Origin: Apoda limacodes
Taxonomy: Eukaryota > Arthropoda > Insecta > Lepidoptera > Limacodidae
DNA length: 64,000 bases
Assembly: GCA_946406115.1 (NCBI GenBank)
Contig: OX291550.1
Location: forward strand, 21,552,722 to 21,616,721
Direction: 5' to 3'
Position 1 is the first letter of the stretch; every line of letters starts with the position of its first letter. A program made the position numbers and the translations under genes. Below the pieces are notes generated by a model. It saw only the letters and a program-made list of their open reading frames with translations. It did not search any database and was not told where the DNA came from. Shown piece by piece: positions 20,206-30,177 of this stretch.

Positions 20206-20885
20206 TAAGAAATATTTTTGGACATTACACACAGCACCGTCTGGCCCCAAAGAAAGCAAAGTTTTTTTTTTGGAAACCAGATAACGGATATAAATACATA
20301 TACAGGGTTCTTGGTAATAAGACCGGATCCTGCTAAGGGGTCACATGGGAGGTAATTTTCGATAATTTTGTTACCATATGCTATTGTCCGAAAGGAAACC
20401 TTTTGCGTAATAGTTAAATTTTCATTATTTTTTGAAAAAAAAAAATCAGTTTTATTTTCTCAAAAATTCAAAAATAAATTGTATGAATACAGATAATTGT
20501 GAGTTGATCATTGGTAACCACGCACTATAGTGTAAACTCTCTAAATCTGTGAACAAACTTTAAGTCTGGGCGTTCATTGATTTTTTAAGAATTTTAAAAC
20601 GAATAAAACTGTTTTTTTTTTTCAAAAAATTAATTAATTTAATTATCACGGAAATGGTTGCCTTTTGGACAATATTTGCCTCCCCTTTGACCCCTTAAAG
20701 GATCCGGTCTAATTACCAATTACCCTGTATATAACTTTTTTTGTAAATACATACATATACATAAAAATAAACAAGACAAACACAAATGTTTATCACGAGG
20801 AATGCTTGTCTAGTGCGGGAATCGACCCCACACCCTCTGCACAGCAGCCGACCACACTACCAACTAGACTGCAAAGGAGTCTGTT
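20206..20885 (-). mobile_element. tRNA-derived SINE, copy S1, split by a MITE
   Basis: On the minus strand the head carries a tRNA-like Pol III B box (GGTTCGATTCC-type, here mutated in GGGTCGATTCCCGCAC) after GTAGTGTGG. A conserved body (CTTGTTTATTTT.. GTATGTATTTAC) and tail (GGTGCTGTGTGTAATGTCC) follow. Its two halves flank the foldback element at 20302-20728. Confidence 0.8.
20302..20728. mobile_element. Foldback MITE nested in SINE S1
   Basis: The ends are ACAGGGT and ACCCTGT. About 50 bp of the left end (ACAGGGTTCTTGGTAATAAG, then ACCGGATCC..TAAGGGGTCA) match the reverse complement of the right end, with weaker inverted homology toward the centre. The flanks are ATAT on both sides. No coding capacity. 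Confidence 0.8.
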
Positions 20886-21227
20886 TTGTTCCGTTGTTTA
20901 TATGCAATTCCTTGTGTGCGTACCAAATTGAAGTCTTCTAGGACCTTACGAAGTACCCTTGGGGTTTTGGAGCTTATCACTGAGTGAAAGAATCAGTGTC
21001 GCAATCGACGTATTTCAGATGTCAATAAAACTAAAACTATAAATAATTGATACTTAATATCACCATATTTATATTCGATAAATGTGCCAATAAAATTTTA
21101 TCCTGAAATTTTTAGCTTCTAGCATCACCAGGACCGAGCTTTAATGGTTCGAAAATACGACGAAACACTTTCAGATAAGTGAGATAGTTGTTGCCTCATT
21201 ACTTGTCTGTTGTCAGAAGTTGATATT
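20886..21227. other. Stretch without recognised feature
   Basis: Nothing recognised on either strand. Confidence 0.35.
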
Positions 21228-21572
21228 TTTAACTGACTTCAAAAAGGAAGAGGTTCTTAATTCGAATGTGTGTGTTTTTTATGTATGTTCGGGCATAACT
21301 CCGTCATCTATACGAGGATTTTCAAAATTCTTACTTTATTTAAAAGCGTATACTTCCAAGGTGGTCCCATATTAATGTAGTGACTCTAAAACCTTAAACT
21401 TTTACTCAAAACAAATTATTGGTGTTAATTTGGAACTGCTGATTTGTTGATGATTGTAAAAATTTTGTAACGAGTATCGAAGTTTTTAGTGTATAAGAAT
21501 AAAAAGCAATTCTTCACACAAAAGTAAAAAATAAAAAATGTTTAACAAAAAAACAACCGCCTTCAAAAAGAT
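21228..21572 (+). repeat. Dispersed repeat, family E
   Basis: Bounded by similar direct termini, AACTGACTTCAAAAAG and AACCGCCTTCAAAAAG. The sequence between is a type I know as abundant in lepidopteran genomes (from memory). Non-coding. Confidence 0.5.
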
Positions 21573-22620
21573 GCACGAACACTTAATTACAAATTTTCTG
21601 AAATTAATAAGCAGGTAGGCAATTCATCCTTTTGTGACTTAAGCGTGTTGTTCACCAGCAATGTTTATGTATATAATGTACCTGCTTAGGTATAATATAC
21701 TTGGGTATACTAAACTATATATAAGAAACTGTAATACACGTATTTTGATTTAAACAATTCCCCACTCATTAATTTAGAAAATGATAAGGTACCTTTAAAT
21801 ATTTGCTAGACAAAGGGGATGAAAAATTAAAGAACGGTTTGATCTTTTTTTCATTAGTATCGAATTGGAGAAAGCAAAAATGTAAGAATTCGTAGACAAA
21901 AGGTCGTCAGTCCCAATTTGCTTTTTCATTATTACGTTATTTATTCTTAGTCCTTTGTATTTTTTATCCGGTCTACACATAAGATATTTTTCATTATTAT
22001 TAATTAAGACAATAGTTAACTTCTGACGCGTTGCACATATTTAAAAGAAAGAAAGAAAAGAAAGAAAGAAAACGTTTATATTTCATTCAATTATGAGTGT
22101 ACCTATGGTTTTTTATTTATGTTTATGGAAATCATTTATGTTGTCGGAAAAGAAAACAAAAAAGATGTTAGTTCAGATCATATTAAAAGAACACTATACA
22201 ACCACGTTTGTATTTAGATATCAAACTGTAGATAACTGTATGGGTTTTATTGTATGGGTTTGATTATGTCAATGCTTAAACATCAGGTTTTAAGTCTAAT
22301 TGTATTGACTGTTTGTTTTCCCAAGTAAATAAAAAACAAAAAGTCAATAATTTTTTATACTTTCAATTTTGAACCAATAATATATGAACCTTAATAAATT
22401 TTCAAAGTCGGCAGGTTCACGGGCGAATAATTATAGCATACACCCAATCATACACAAATACGTGTATGTAGGTGAAAGATTTAAAGTTAGAAAGCGATAA
22501 ACAACGATTCTATTACAGTTAAAACGTCAAAAAAGGTTAAATACCAGACAATACAGAACAACTTTAATGCTGATCCATAGGTTGTTATTGTTAAAAAAGC
22601 ATAGCTTCAGTTTTGTTTGA
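21573..22620. other. AT-rich stretch with (AAAG)n
   Basis: Holds an AAAG microsatellite at about 22044-22075 and nothing else recognised. Confidence 0.5.
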
Positions 22621-23460
22621 AAAAAAAAACCGGCCTAGTGTAAGTTTGGCTCGTGCATCGAGGGTTCCGTACAAGCTAATTATAGGTAGATAGTTCTTTC
22701 ATCATGAAATCAAGTACCACAGGTTAATGCCTTAGTTATTAGTTTTTGGATTTTTGCATATTTTTGTAATGTAACATCTTGCTTCTTGCCAAATTTCATG
22801 ATTATAGGTCAGCGGGAAGTACCCCATAGGTTTGATTTATTTGTAACAATATGCATCATATCGTATTTTGGGTGACCGTAGACTTGAGTATTTGATATTA
22901 TTCAAACTTGATACCTCCACGCGTTCTTGAGTTAAAGGGTCTTGACAGAGAGACAGGCGAGATTTTTTTTTATTAATGTATAATAACTACAAATTACTTT
23001 CGGTTTTTTCCTATATCTGTAATGTAAGATCTTACTTCGTGTCAAATTTCTAGATTCTAGGACAACGGGATGTAACTCATAGGTATTGATTTATTTGTGA
23101 ATGCCAATATATGCAAAAAAATGGCCGTATTTTTTATTGCGCTGACTTAGCAGCTTGATTGTTTACAGCTTTAAGGGACCGTAGCCTTTGATAGCAATTT
23201 CAACTTGATACCTTCACGCGTTCCTCAGAAAAAGGGTCTTGACCGACAGACAAGAAGCGAAGTGACCCTATAAAGGGTCTTGACCGACAGACAAGAAGCG
23301 AAGTGACCCTATAAAGGGTCTTGACCGACAGACAAGAAGCGAAGTGACCCTATAAAGGGTCTTGACCGACAGACAAGAAGCGAAGTGACCCTATAAAGGG
23401 TCTTGACCGACAGACAAGAAGCGAAGTGACCCTATAAAGGTTCATTTTACCTTTTTTTTT
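22621..23460 (+). repeat. Dispersed repeat, family C, copy 1 (contains tandem array)
   Basis: It starts with a run of A, then CCGGCCTAGTG....GGGTTCCGTAC. It carries two related half-units with TTGCCAAATTTCATGATT-like and TGATACCTCCACGCGTTC-like blocks, then the 41-bp array. Related sequence is at 25228-25432 and 31985-32640. Confidence 0.6.
23234..23438 (+). repeat. Perfect 41-bp tandem repeat, 5 copies
   Basis: Unit starts at 23234, 23275, 23316, 23357 and 23398; all five are identical over 41 bp. Each begins GGGTCTTGACCG and contains GTGACCC, so GGGTC/GACCC can pair within a unit. In the other family-C copies this place has a single sequence with GACAGACAGAC-type microsatellite. Confidence 0.95.
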
Positions 23461-23959
23461 TTAATACATAAACGTTAAAATATTCTTTTCATAGGAGTTT
23501 ATTTAAAAAATAGCGAAACACTAAATGCCATTGAGTTTCCAATGCGCTCTCAACAAGCATTAGCGAAATTAATGTTCCTCTTTTCGACTTTGTCGGTGTT
23601 TATGGACCGAATTGGAGTAATTGAAATAAAATCTTAAGCCAAATTTACACAGCCATTAACTTTTTATCAGTAGATGTAAGATGATTTCGTGCTTTTGCTA
23701 ACACCTACTTTTTATATTTCTACTTTAAAAAAAAGCTTTCAAGTTTCAACTGATTTTCTTTCTGAAATTTCATCTATTAAAGTGCAAAAAACTTTTGTGA
23801 ACCGGCGGTAAAAAATTAAAAATACAGTGGCCATATTGAAATGGTGTGAATTTACGCAACACTAGCGACCTTTCAGCGGGTCAGAAAGTCAGAAAAGTTT
23901 GTTACACTATACATATAATGAATTATTTTAAAAAGAGATTCATGTTTCAAGCAGAGAAC
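23461..23959. other. Stretch without recognised feature
   Basis: AT-rich, nothing recognised. Confidence 0.35.
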
Positions 23960-24064
23960 TTTGCTCCTCACTGTGGGATGTCTAGGTATCCATAGGCTAC
24001 GGTGACCGCTTACCATCAGGTAAAGCGTAAGCTTGTTTGCCACCGGAGTGGAATAAAAAAAAAA
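23960..24064 (+). mobile_element. LINE-A 3' tail, copy A4
   Basis: CCATAGGCTACGGTGACCGC, then the CCATCAGG..AAGCTTGTTTGCCACC tail and poly(A). Only the 3' UTR is left. Confidence 0.75.
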
Positions 24065-24595
24065 GTGTGTAACCGCTAAGGCGGAAATATGTAGTTCGAC
24101 GCATATACTACGCAAATCTACAGTGAAATTTTACGTATTCAAGGTAATTTCACTTAAACACTGCGGCAGTTATTGCCGATTTTTTTTTTTTTACTTTTAC
24201 TCGTTTTCTTTCTCTTTTTTTATACAACTATAGTTAACAAAAGTAAGTAGTAGTATATAGATATTACATTTTACAATATTAGAGATAACATATTCGGTTA
24301 AGTCTAGGTATATGTATACTAAGGGGTCAATCGTTGAGAATTGCCTCAAGGTTTGTTTGCTATCTCATATCCGGTAATTGGCATTGCTACAATCGTCCTA
24401 TTCCCTGAGATGATATCAAAACCAATCATTTTTATTTTATGGAACTACGAGTATTGAGTCTTTTGTGTATCGATATGAAGAAACTGTTTTATTTATTTTG
24501 CTTGAAGTTATCTAGTATATCTTCAAGTGTGGGATTTTCATCCAAACATACAAAATAAATATGTGTATGTACTTGCTATTATTTTCAATTGTTTT
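24065..24595. other. Stretch without recognised feature
   Basis: Includes a T run near 24180. Nothing recognised. Confidence 0.35.
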
Positions 24596-25036
24596 AAGGG
24601 TTCCGTACCCAAAGGGTAAAAACGGGACTCTATTACTAAGGCTCCGCTGTCTGTCTGTCCATCTGTCACTAGGCTTTATCTCATGAACCGTGATAGATAG
24701 ACAGTTAAAATTTTCACACAAGATGTTTTTCTGATGCCGCTATGACAACTAATACTAAAAAACAGAATAAAATAAATATTCAAGGGGGCTCCCATACAAC
24801 AAACGTGATTTTTTTATTTGTTTTTCATCGATATTGATAACGGCAGCAGGTAGACGCTTGAAATATTCACAGAATATTTAGTTATACATTCACTTTTGAA
24901 TCAATTATTAAATTAAAATAAAATAAATATTTAAGGGCCCTCCTTAAATCCAACAAACGCGATTTTTTTGCCGTTTTTATAGATAACGGTACGGAACCCT
25001 TCGTGCGCCAGTTCGACTCGCACTTGGCCGATTTTT
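24596..25036 (+). repeat. Dispersed repeat, family B, copy 1
   Basis: Runs from AAGGGTTCCGTACCCAAAGG to GGTACGGAACCCTTCGTGCG...CTTGGCCGATTTTT. It has a GTCTGTCTGTCC block and a conserved ATCTCATGAACCGTGATAGA block. The outer GGGTTCCGTACC and GGTACGGAACCC are inverted. Two further copies share this layout. Common in Lepidoptera by my recollection; superfamily unknown. Confidence 0.7.
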
Positions 25037-25227
25037 AGCTATGCTGGGCTTATTTACTGAGAACTGTTTACCACTGAAAAAAAGTCTTCAAAATTTTAGA
25101 TAAGAGCGATTATAGTATTAACATCAATGGCGAGCACATAGCTCACCCCCATTTGTCGACAGTGTGTCGGTGAGTGCAAAACTGCTGGACGATACTTCAT
25201 GATGGTCGGTGACCTTTACTTTAGTAC

Positions 25228-25432
25228 TTTGGCCGTATTTTTTTATTGCGTTGACTTATAAGCTTTATTTTTTTACAGCTTCAAGGAACCGTAGACCTTA
25301 GTATTTGATTTTAATTTCAACTTGATACCTTCACGAATTCTAAGAAAAGTGTCTTGACAGACAGACAGACGGACAACAATGTGATCCTGTAAGAGTTTCC
25401 TTTTTTCCTTTGGAGTAACGGAAGCCTAATAA
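25228..25432 (+). repeat. Family C, copy 2 (partial)
   Basis: GGCCGTATTTTTTTATTGCG, then GGAACCGTAGACCTTAGTAT, CTTGATACCTTCACG and CTTGACAGACAGACAGACGG. Matches the second half of copy 1, with a plain GACA microsatellite where copy 1 has the 41-bp array. Confidence 0.65.
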
Positions 25433-25454
25433 TGTCCATGTCGTGCCTTTGTCG

Positions 25455-25640
25455 GATATTGGTGGGAATAATAGTCTAGAAGTTGCTGACGGATACATGA
25501 TACATTACCTAGGGCAACTAGTTAGGTAAGTACAACTTCGAGAAATAGGTGAATTGACGAATCTACCTTAGTATCATTAATAATATTAATCTTTTCATGC
25601 AGGAGTAATGGCTTACGGTACTATATTATGAAAAGAATCC
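25455..25640 (+). mobile_element. RTE-type LINE fragment, copy 1
   Basis: GAAGTTGCTGACGGATACAT followed by CCTAGGGCAACTAGTTAGGTA and CAACTTCGAGAAA parallels 56315-56390 of the better RTE copy (coding EVVD.Y.YL.Q..QLGR..FEKE). A GGAGTAATGGCTTACGG piece near 25603 may be the later VMTYG motif. Decayed. Confidence 0.6.
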
Positions 25641-26137
25641 AGCTCAAATAACTTTTTGACCAGTGTTAACTAGTTTTCGAAAATTGACGACAAAATTCTA
25701 CTAAACGTTAAGCTGTTATATTAAATGTTAACTCTTTAAAAAATGTTTTATTTCGCAAAAAAATAACTTTATGTTTTATTAAATTCATTAACGACAAAAT
25801 GGATCTCGTAAATTGTGCACAAGCTGTCGCGACCGAAATATTTTGCAGGAGGCGTAATATGAAACAATGAAATAACTTATTCAAACTTAACATCTAGAAA
25901 TTTCTATACTTAAAAAGTCAGTAAGTATTATTATTTTTGAAGATAATTTATATTATAGCTAAGCAATTTTCTAATTTTTTCGAAATAATTTATATAGACA
26001 GGAAGATTTTATTTTACACTCTACTTATATAGAGGCACTTATTAATTAAAAATACTAGCTTTTGATACCTAGGCATGGGATTCCTACGAGAATTATTTAG
26101 AGTAAAGTAGTTTACTATTGCAAGAATATATGTAGGT
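25641..26137. other. Stretch without recognised feature
   Basis: AT-rich, nothing recognised. Confidence 0.35.
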
Positions 26138-26430
26138 TTAGCTATAGTTCGACCTTTTGGAAATTGGTTAAAGTAATTCCTGTAGGAACTTTCAAATTTT
26201 CCGGGATAAAATCAGGATAGGATTTTCTTCTGTCCCTTGAACTATCCCTGCGTCAAATTTTAGTTCAATCAAATGTTTCGCTGCGACCTGATGGAAGTTC
26301 AAACAAAAAAACTCGCTTTTGCATTTATATAAGTGTGGATATAACTAGCTGTTCCCCGCAGTTTTACCCGCATGGAACAGCAATCGGTTAAAGTAAATAA
26401 ACTATGTAAAGGTAAAAGTTTCAAATAAAT
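26138..26430 (-). repeat. Degenerate Helitron-like piece and family-Q repeat
   Basis: 26138-26340 keeps blocks of the Helitron-like family (AGCTATAGTTCG, CCGGGATAAAA, TCCCTGCGTCAAATTT) in the copy-1 orientation. 26345-26430 begins ACTAGCTGTTCCCCGCAGTT and matches 61037 onward. Confidence 0.4.
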
Positions 26431-26447
26431 TCGTTTCACCATTTTTA

Positions 26448-26872
26448 GGGTTCCGTACCTTAAGGGTAAAAAACGGGCCCCTTATACTAAGACTCCGCTG
26501 TCCGTCCGTCCGTTCGTCTGTCACGAGGCTATATCTCATGAACCGTGATAGTTAGACAGTTGAAATTTTCACAGATGATGTGTTTCTATTGTCGCTATAA
26601 CAACCAATACTAAAAAACAAAATAAAATAAATATTTAAGGGGGCTCCCATACAACAAACGTGATTTTTTGCGCGATTTTGCTCGATATTGATAACGGCAA
26701 CAGGTACACGCTTAAAATATTCACAGAATATTTAGAATAAATTTAAAATAAATAATTAAATTAAAATAAAACAAATATTTAAGGGGGGCTCTCATACAAC
26801 GTGATTTTTTTCCGTTTTTATAGATAATGTTGCGGAACCCTTCGTGCGCGAGTCCGACTCACATTTTGCTTT
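26448..26872 (+). repeat. Family B, copy 2
   Basis: AGGGTTCCGTACCTTAAGGG to GCGGAACCCTTCGTGCGCGA. Close to copy 1 along its whole length, including CTCATGAACCGTGATAG and ATATTCACAGAATATTTAG. Confidence 0.7.
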
Positions 26873-27254
26873 TAGTTAAAAATTGACAAACAAACAAACT
26901 GGCTCTCTTTATAATTCTAGCATGAAAGCGAAACTAATTCATTTGGATTTTTAAATACCTTGAATCCCGTTTTTATCCGTGAGATAATTTTTAACTTGCC
27001 CATTTGTATTTGTCATTGTTTTTTGCTTAATTTGCAGCGTTCAATGACGTTGAATTGTGGAGACAATTAATCAGGACGAGCTTGGGGACGAGGATATTAC
27101 TGAGTGGGTGGATGTAATTTCGGTGTGCGATCGTCCCACGCAGATATCTATAATTTAATTATTTTACTTTTCTTCATAAAAATATTTTTATTTTTTAAAT
27201 GTTACTTATTTAGTGAGTGAGTTAGCCTTTGGAGCGTTTAGACGTTATATAATA
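26873..27254. other. Stretch without recognised feature
   Basis: Nothing recognised apart from a short AATAAT repeat at the right end next to the SINE. Confidence 0.35.
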
Positions 27255-27530
27255 ATAATAATAATAAATAAATATTTTGGACATTACACACAGCGCCATC
27301 TGGCCCCAAAGTAAACAAAGGATGGATCACTCATCATGGATACCTGACAACGGATACAAATACATATATATTACTTTTTTTTGTAAATACATACATATCA
27401 TACATAAATACACTCAGACTCAAGACAAACACAAATTGATTAACACATAAATATTTGTCCAGTGCGGGAATCGAACCCACACCCTCTGCACACCAATCGG
27501 CCACGCTACCAACTAAACTGCGTGGGAGTA
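27255..27530 (-). mobile_element. tRNA-derived SINE, copy S2
   Basis: The best-preserved SINE here. On the minus strand it has TAGTTGGTAGCGTGG (A-box region) and GTGGGTTCGATTCCCGCAC (B box), the body, then GCGCTGTGTGTAATGTCC and a TTATT-type tail. Confidence 0.8.
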
Positions 27531-27667
27531 TATGCAGTATCTTTTAGCAGTTCTTTATTTCCTGAAAGAGTTATCCAATGGCTGGATACACACATATATA
27601 TCCATATAATAATCTGGGGATCCTCTTTATACTAACCGCTTTAGCTCTCAGAACATGTTCCCCAGTT
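27531..27667. other. Spacer
   Basis: Short sequence between the SINE and the inverted LINE-A pair; nothing recognised. Confidence 0.3.
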
Positions 27668-27795
27668 TTATAAACCACTAGGGTGGCAAACAAGCTTACG
27701 GTCCGCCTGATGGTAAGCAGGCACTGCAGCCTAAGGACGCTTGGAACACCTGGGACATTACTCGCGCGTTGCCGACCGTTCAAAAATCTTCTAAC
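27668..27795 (-). mobile_element. LINE-A 3' tail, copy A5
   Basis: Reverse-strand tail (GGTGGCAAACAAGCTTACGG ... TCGCGCGTTGCCGACC). It faces copy A6 head to head. Confidence 0.8.
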
Positions 27796-28145
27796 TTATA
27801 CTTCACGTCTCGGGGTAAAGGTTGTTGCTTTATAAGTAATGTGTGTTCTACCGCTTGTACAGTGGGATGTGTCCTGAGGAATTGTCAACAAAATTATGCC
27901 CATGGCTACTTTCTACCATCGCACCGCTCTCAGCAAATTGACAGGGAATTCATTCTCACACTTAATAACCGAAATGGTCTTGTACAGTGCGGTTTTTGTG
28001 TTTTCTCTAAGGACAGTATGGGTTTCTTCAAGAAAGAAGTTATTAGATTGAAGGGTCGGCAACGCGCGAGTGATACACCTGGCGTTGCAAGCGTCCATAG
28101 GCTACGGTGACTGCTTACCATCAGTTGGACCGTAAGCTTGTTTAT
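27796..28145 (+). mobile_element. LINE-A fragment, copy A6
   Basis: Plus-strand copy with decayed coding (FSKDSMGFFKKEVIRLKGRQ, RASDTPGVASVHRLR) and the 3' UTR to GTAAGCTTGTTT. Together with A5 it makes an inverted pair whose coding ends point at each other. Confidence 0.75.
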
Positions 28146-28549
28146 GATAATAATAAATAAGCGTTCGCGGGCAGAGTTCTAGACGAACTATAAGAGGTAA
28201 GTCAGGGTTTGACTCTTATTTTATTTGATTACGAGTAGATTGCCAAGTTCATGTGTTTTCTTGTTTTTCTTTACAAGTTTACCGGAAAGTGAAAAAAAAA
28301 ATGTCATAGAATATTAGATAGAATAGAGATTAAAGGTCAAACTGAAGGTGAGGCCGTCAATAGTATAAATCCAGCAATGATCGTACGGCTGATCTTTACT
28401 AAAAAACGCTAAAAAAGATAACAGACATTTAATAGAATAGTCGTAGATAAAGATACCTAAATATACAAGTTTGTAATAGTAATAAAACGAAATTATATAC
28501 TATTACAAACCACCTATATACACCACCTTCATTTTAATTTAAAATCCAG
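28146..28549. other. Stretch with one consensus splice-donor site
   Basis: AGAG|GTAAGT at about 28193-28201 follows a small GC-richer piece (GCGTTCGCGGGCAGAGTTC). This could be the end of an exon spliced to 28550. Otherwise AT-rich. Confidence 0.25.
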
Positions 28550-28599
28550 TGCCGTGGCGGCGACTGTGGCAGCGCTGTCGGACGAACCTATCTGGCCAG
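28550..28599 (+). other. Candidate 50-bp exon
   Basis: A sharply GC-rich 50-bp block in AT-rich sequence, preceded by AATTTAAAATCCAG and followed by GTAGAT, so it has AG/GT borders. All three forward frames are open (for example AVAATVAALSDEPIWP), so the frame cannot be chosen. Not a multiple of three. Could equally be a CpG-rich repeat core. Confidence 0.3.
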
Positions 28600-29051
28600 G
28601 TAGATATATTACACACATTATATATTACAATTAGATATTTGTTTTTAAAAAGCAGAAGGCAATTATAAGATTTTACTGGAGCTGGCCAGAAAAGTTAATT
28701 GTAAGATTTCGCTAGGATCCAGACAGGGTTACTACAAAACGTCGGACTTGTCGTTATCACTAGCTCGACAAACTTCCACAAATTCACACTGTTCCAGCGC
28801 GGTAGACTATGGCTTATGCCTCCTGTTTCAACGAGAGGCTTGTGCCCCTGTAGTAAGACTTATAACGGCTAAGGCTAAGCAATCCAGAATCGAAGTCTTT
28901 CCTGGGTTCTTTTTCGAATGTAATTTAAAAAATTTCTAGCGTTTTTAAGGAAATTGATATGAAAAGCTAAATGTACTTAATAGAAGGCATCACTACAATT
29001 CATGCAACTTCATTTATTTTCATAAGTGGTCAGCCGAACACGTACTTTAAA
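28600..29051. other. Stretch without recognised feature
   Basis: Nothing recognised. Open stretches are short and without motif. Confidence 0.35.
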
Positions 29052-29372
29052 TCCTACCAATATTATAAATGTGAAAGTTTGTATGTCTGGATGGATGTTT
29101 GTTACTCCATCACGCTTCAACCACTGGACGGATCGGGATAAAACTTGGCATACATATAGGTTAGGTCCTGGAATAGCATATAGGCTTTTTATCCCTAAAA
29201 ATTCAAAAGTTCCTGCGGGAATAACTATAACAGAGTGAAACGAACTATTGCTGCACCTATAGCATTCTATAGCAATTCATTGGTCTAACTAATTAATTAA
29301 TTAATTGGAGTTAATTAAGGAGCTCCACGCCGATAACCGAATTAAGGGCGGGCGGAGCCGCTGGCAAAGTCA
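29052..29372 (+). mobile_element. Helitron-like non-autonomous element, copy 2
   Basis: Starts A|TCCTACCAATATTATAAATG. It runs through GGATGGATGTTTGTTACTCC, CGGATCGGGATAAAACTTGG and GGGCGGGCGGAGCCGCTGGC. The 3' end reads AAAGTCATAA, where copy 1 has AAAGTCTAG, so the CTRR end is mutated. An ATTA-type simple repeat near 29290 is extra. Confidence 0.6.
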
Positions 29373-29486
29373 TAATAAGGAAACGAACACATTTTATAAA
29401 ATTTCTAATTTGTTTTCTTAATTTTGGCTTTTGTCTCTGTGACAACCCTACGTGCCTTATCGTACAGTAAGTAGTGATACGCACTC

Positions 29487-29643
29487 CAGGGAGCTTATTG
29501 CGAAAAGTCTCAAGCTCCCAGACTCAGGAATTTGAGGAAAAATGTATGGATGTATGTCCTACCTCGCAAGACTCGTGAAAGTACTTGCATACATTTTACT
29601 CCCGAAGTCTGGCGTACTCGAGATTGTTGGCAATCAGCTCCCT
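29487..29643. mobile_element. Foldback MITE, family J
   Basis: CCAGGGAGCT at the left and AGCTCCCTGG at the right are perfect inverses. The homology continues inward with AGTCT..AGCTCCCAGACT against its complement and AAAATGTATG on both arms. A partial relative is at 51615-51700. Confidence 0.75.
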
Positions 29644-29829
29644 GGTTTTATTTTTATCGGTTTCGCACTTGCTCAAAATAAATTCTCTTCTATTAAATAT
29701 TCTCAGTTATTCTTATAGCATGACACACTATTGATTCCCGCAAACAATAAAATTTTACGTCACAAAGGGTTCTGTATTATTAAAAAGTATACGGTTCCTT
29801 CTATTTAGTGGTTGCAGTAAATTTACTAA

Positions 29830-30000
29830 CTTTAATTAAAAGTTTAAGTGGCGCAGCAAAGACGCATTTAGTCATGATTTGCAACTCGACTCTCTTTCTA
29901 AAGTTGAACAAACTATATTTCAACTTGTTAAAAAACGAGACTTGCTTTAGCTCTATGTTACCAAACTTAGTTATTCTTCCAACCACCCTGTTCCTGTGAA
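29830..30000 (+). repeat. Dispersed repeat, family N, copy 1
   Basis: AGCAAAGACGCATTTAGTCA, then TGATTTGCAACTC ... AACCACCCTGTTCCTGTGAA. Resembles 37975-38140 in the same orientation, 8.1 kb away. Confidence 0.5.
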
Positions 30001-30044
30001 AAGACATTAGACGTAATTTAAAATCCAACTTTGATACATAACCT

Positions 30045-30177
30045 CCTTACCAAGGTTTTCTTTTATAACTACTGTATAGGGTTCTTTAAGAAAGAAGTTA
30101 TTAGATTTTTAAAGGGTCGGCAACACGCGAGTGACGCCCCAGGTGTTGCAAGCGTCCATAGTCTACGGTGACCACTT
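30045..30177 (+). mobile_element. LINE-A fragment, copy A7, left part
   Basis: CCAAGGTTTTCTTTTATAAC.. to CTACGGTGACCACTTG. The homology stops at about 30177 and resumes at 31695, so LINE-B inserted into it. Confidence 0.75.

Noticed and set aside
23234..23438. CRISPR-like array (regular repeats)
   Set aside because: All five units are identical end to end with no variable spacers, and the setting is an insect genome. It is a plain tandem repeat.
27470..27530. tRNA gene (GTGGGTTCGATTCCCGCAC on minus strand, also at 20810, 48206, 62170, 63135)
   Set aside because: The B box is followed by the same non-tRNA body in each copy and no full cloverleaf can be drawn. These are SINE heads.
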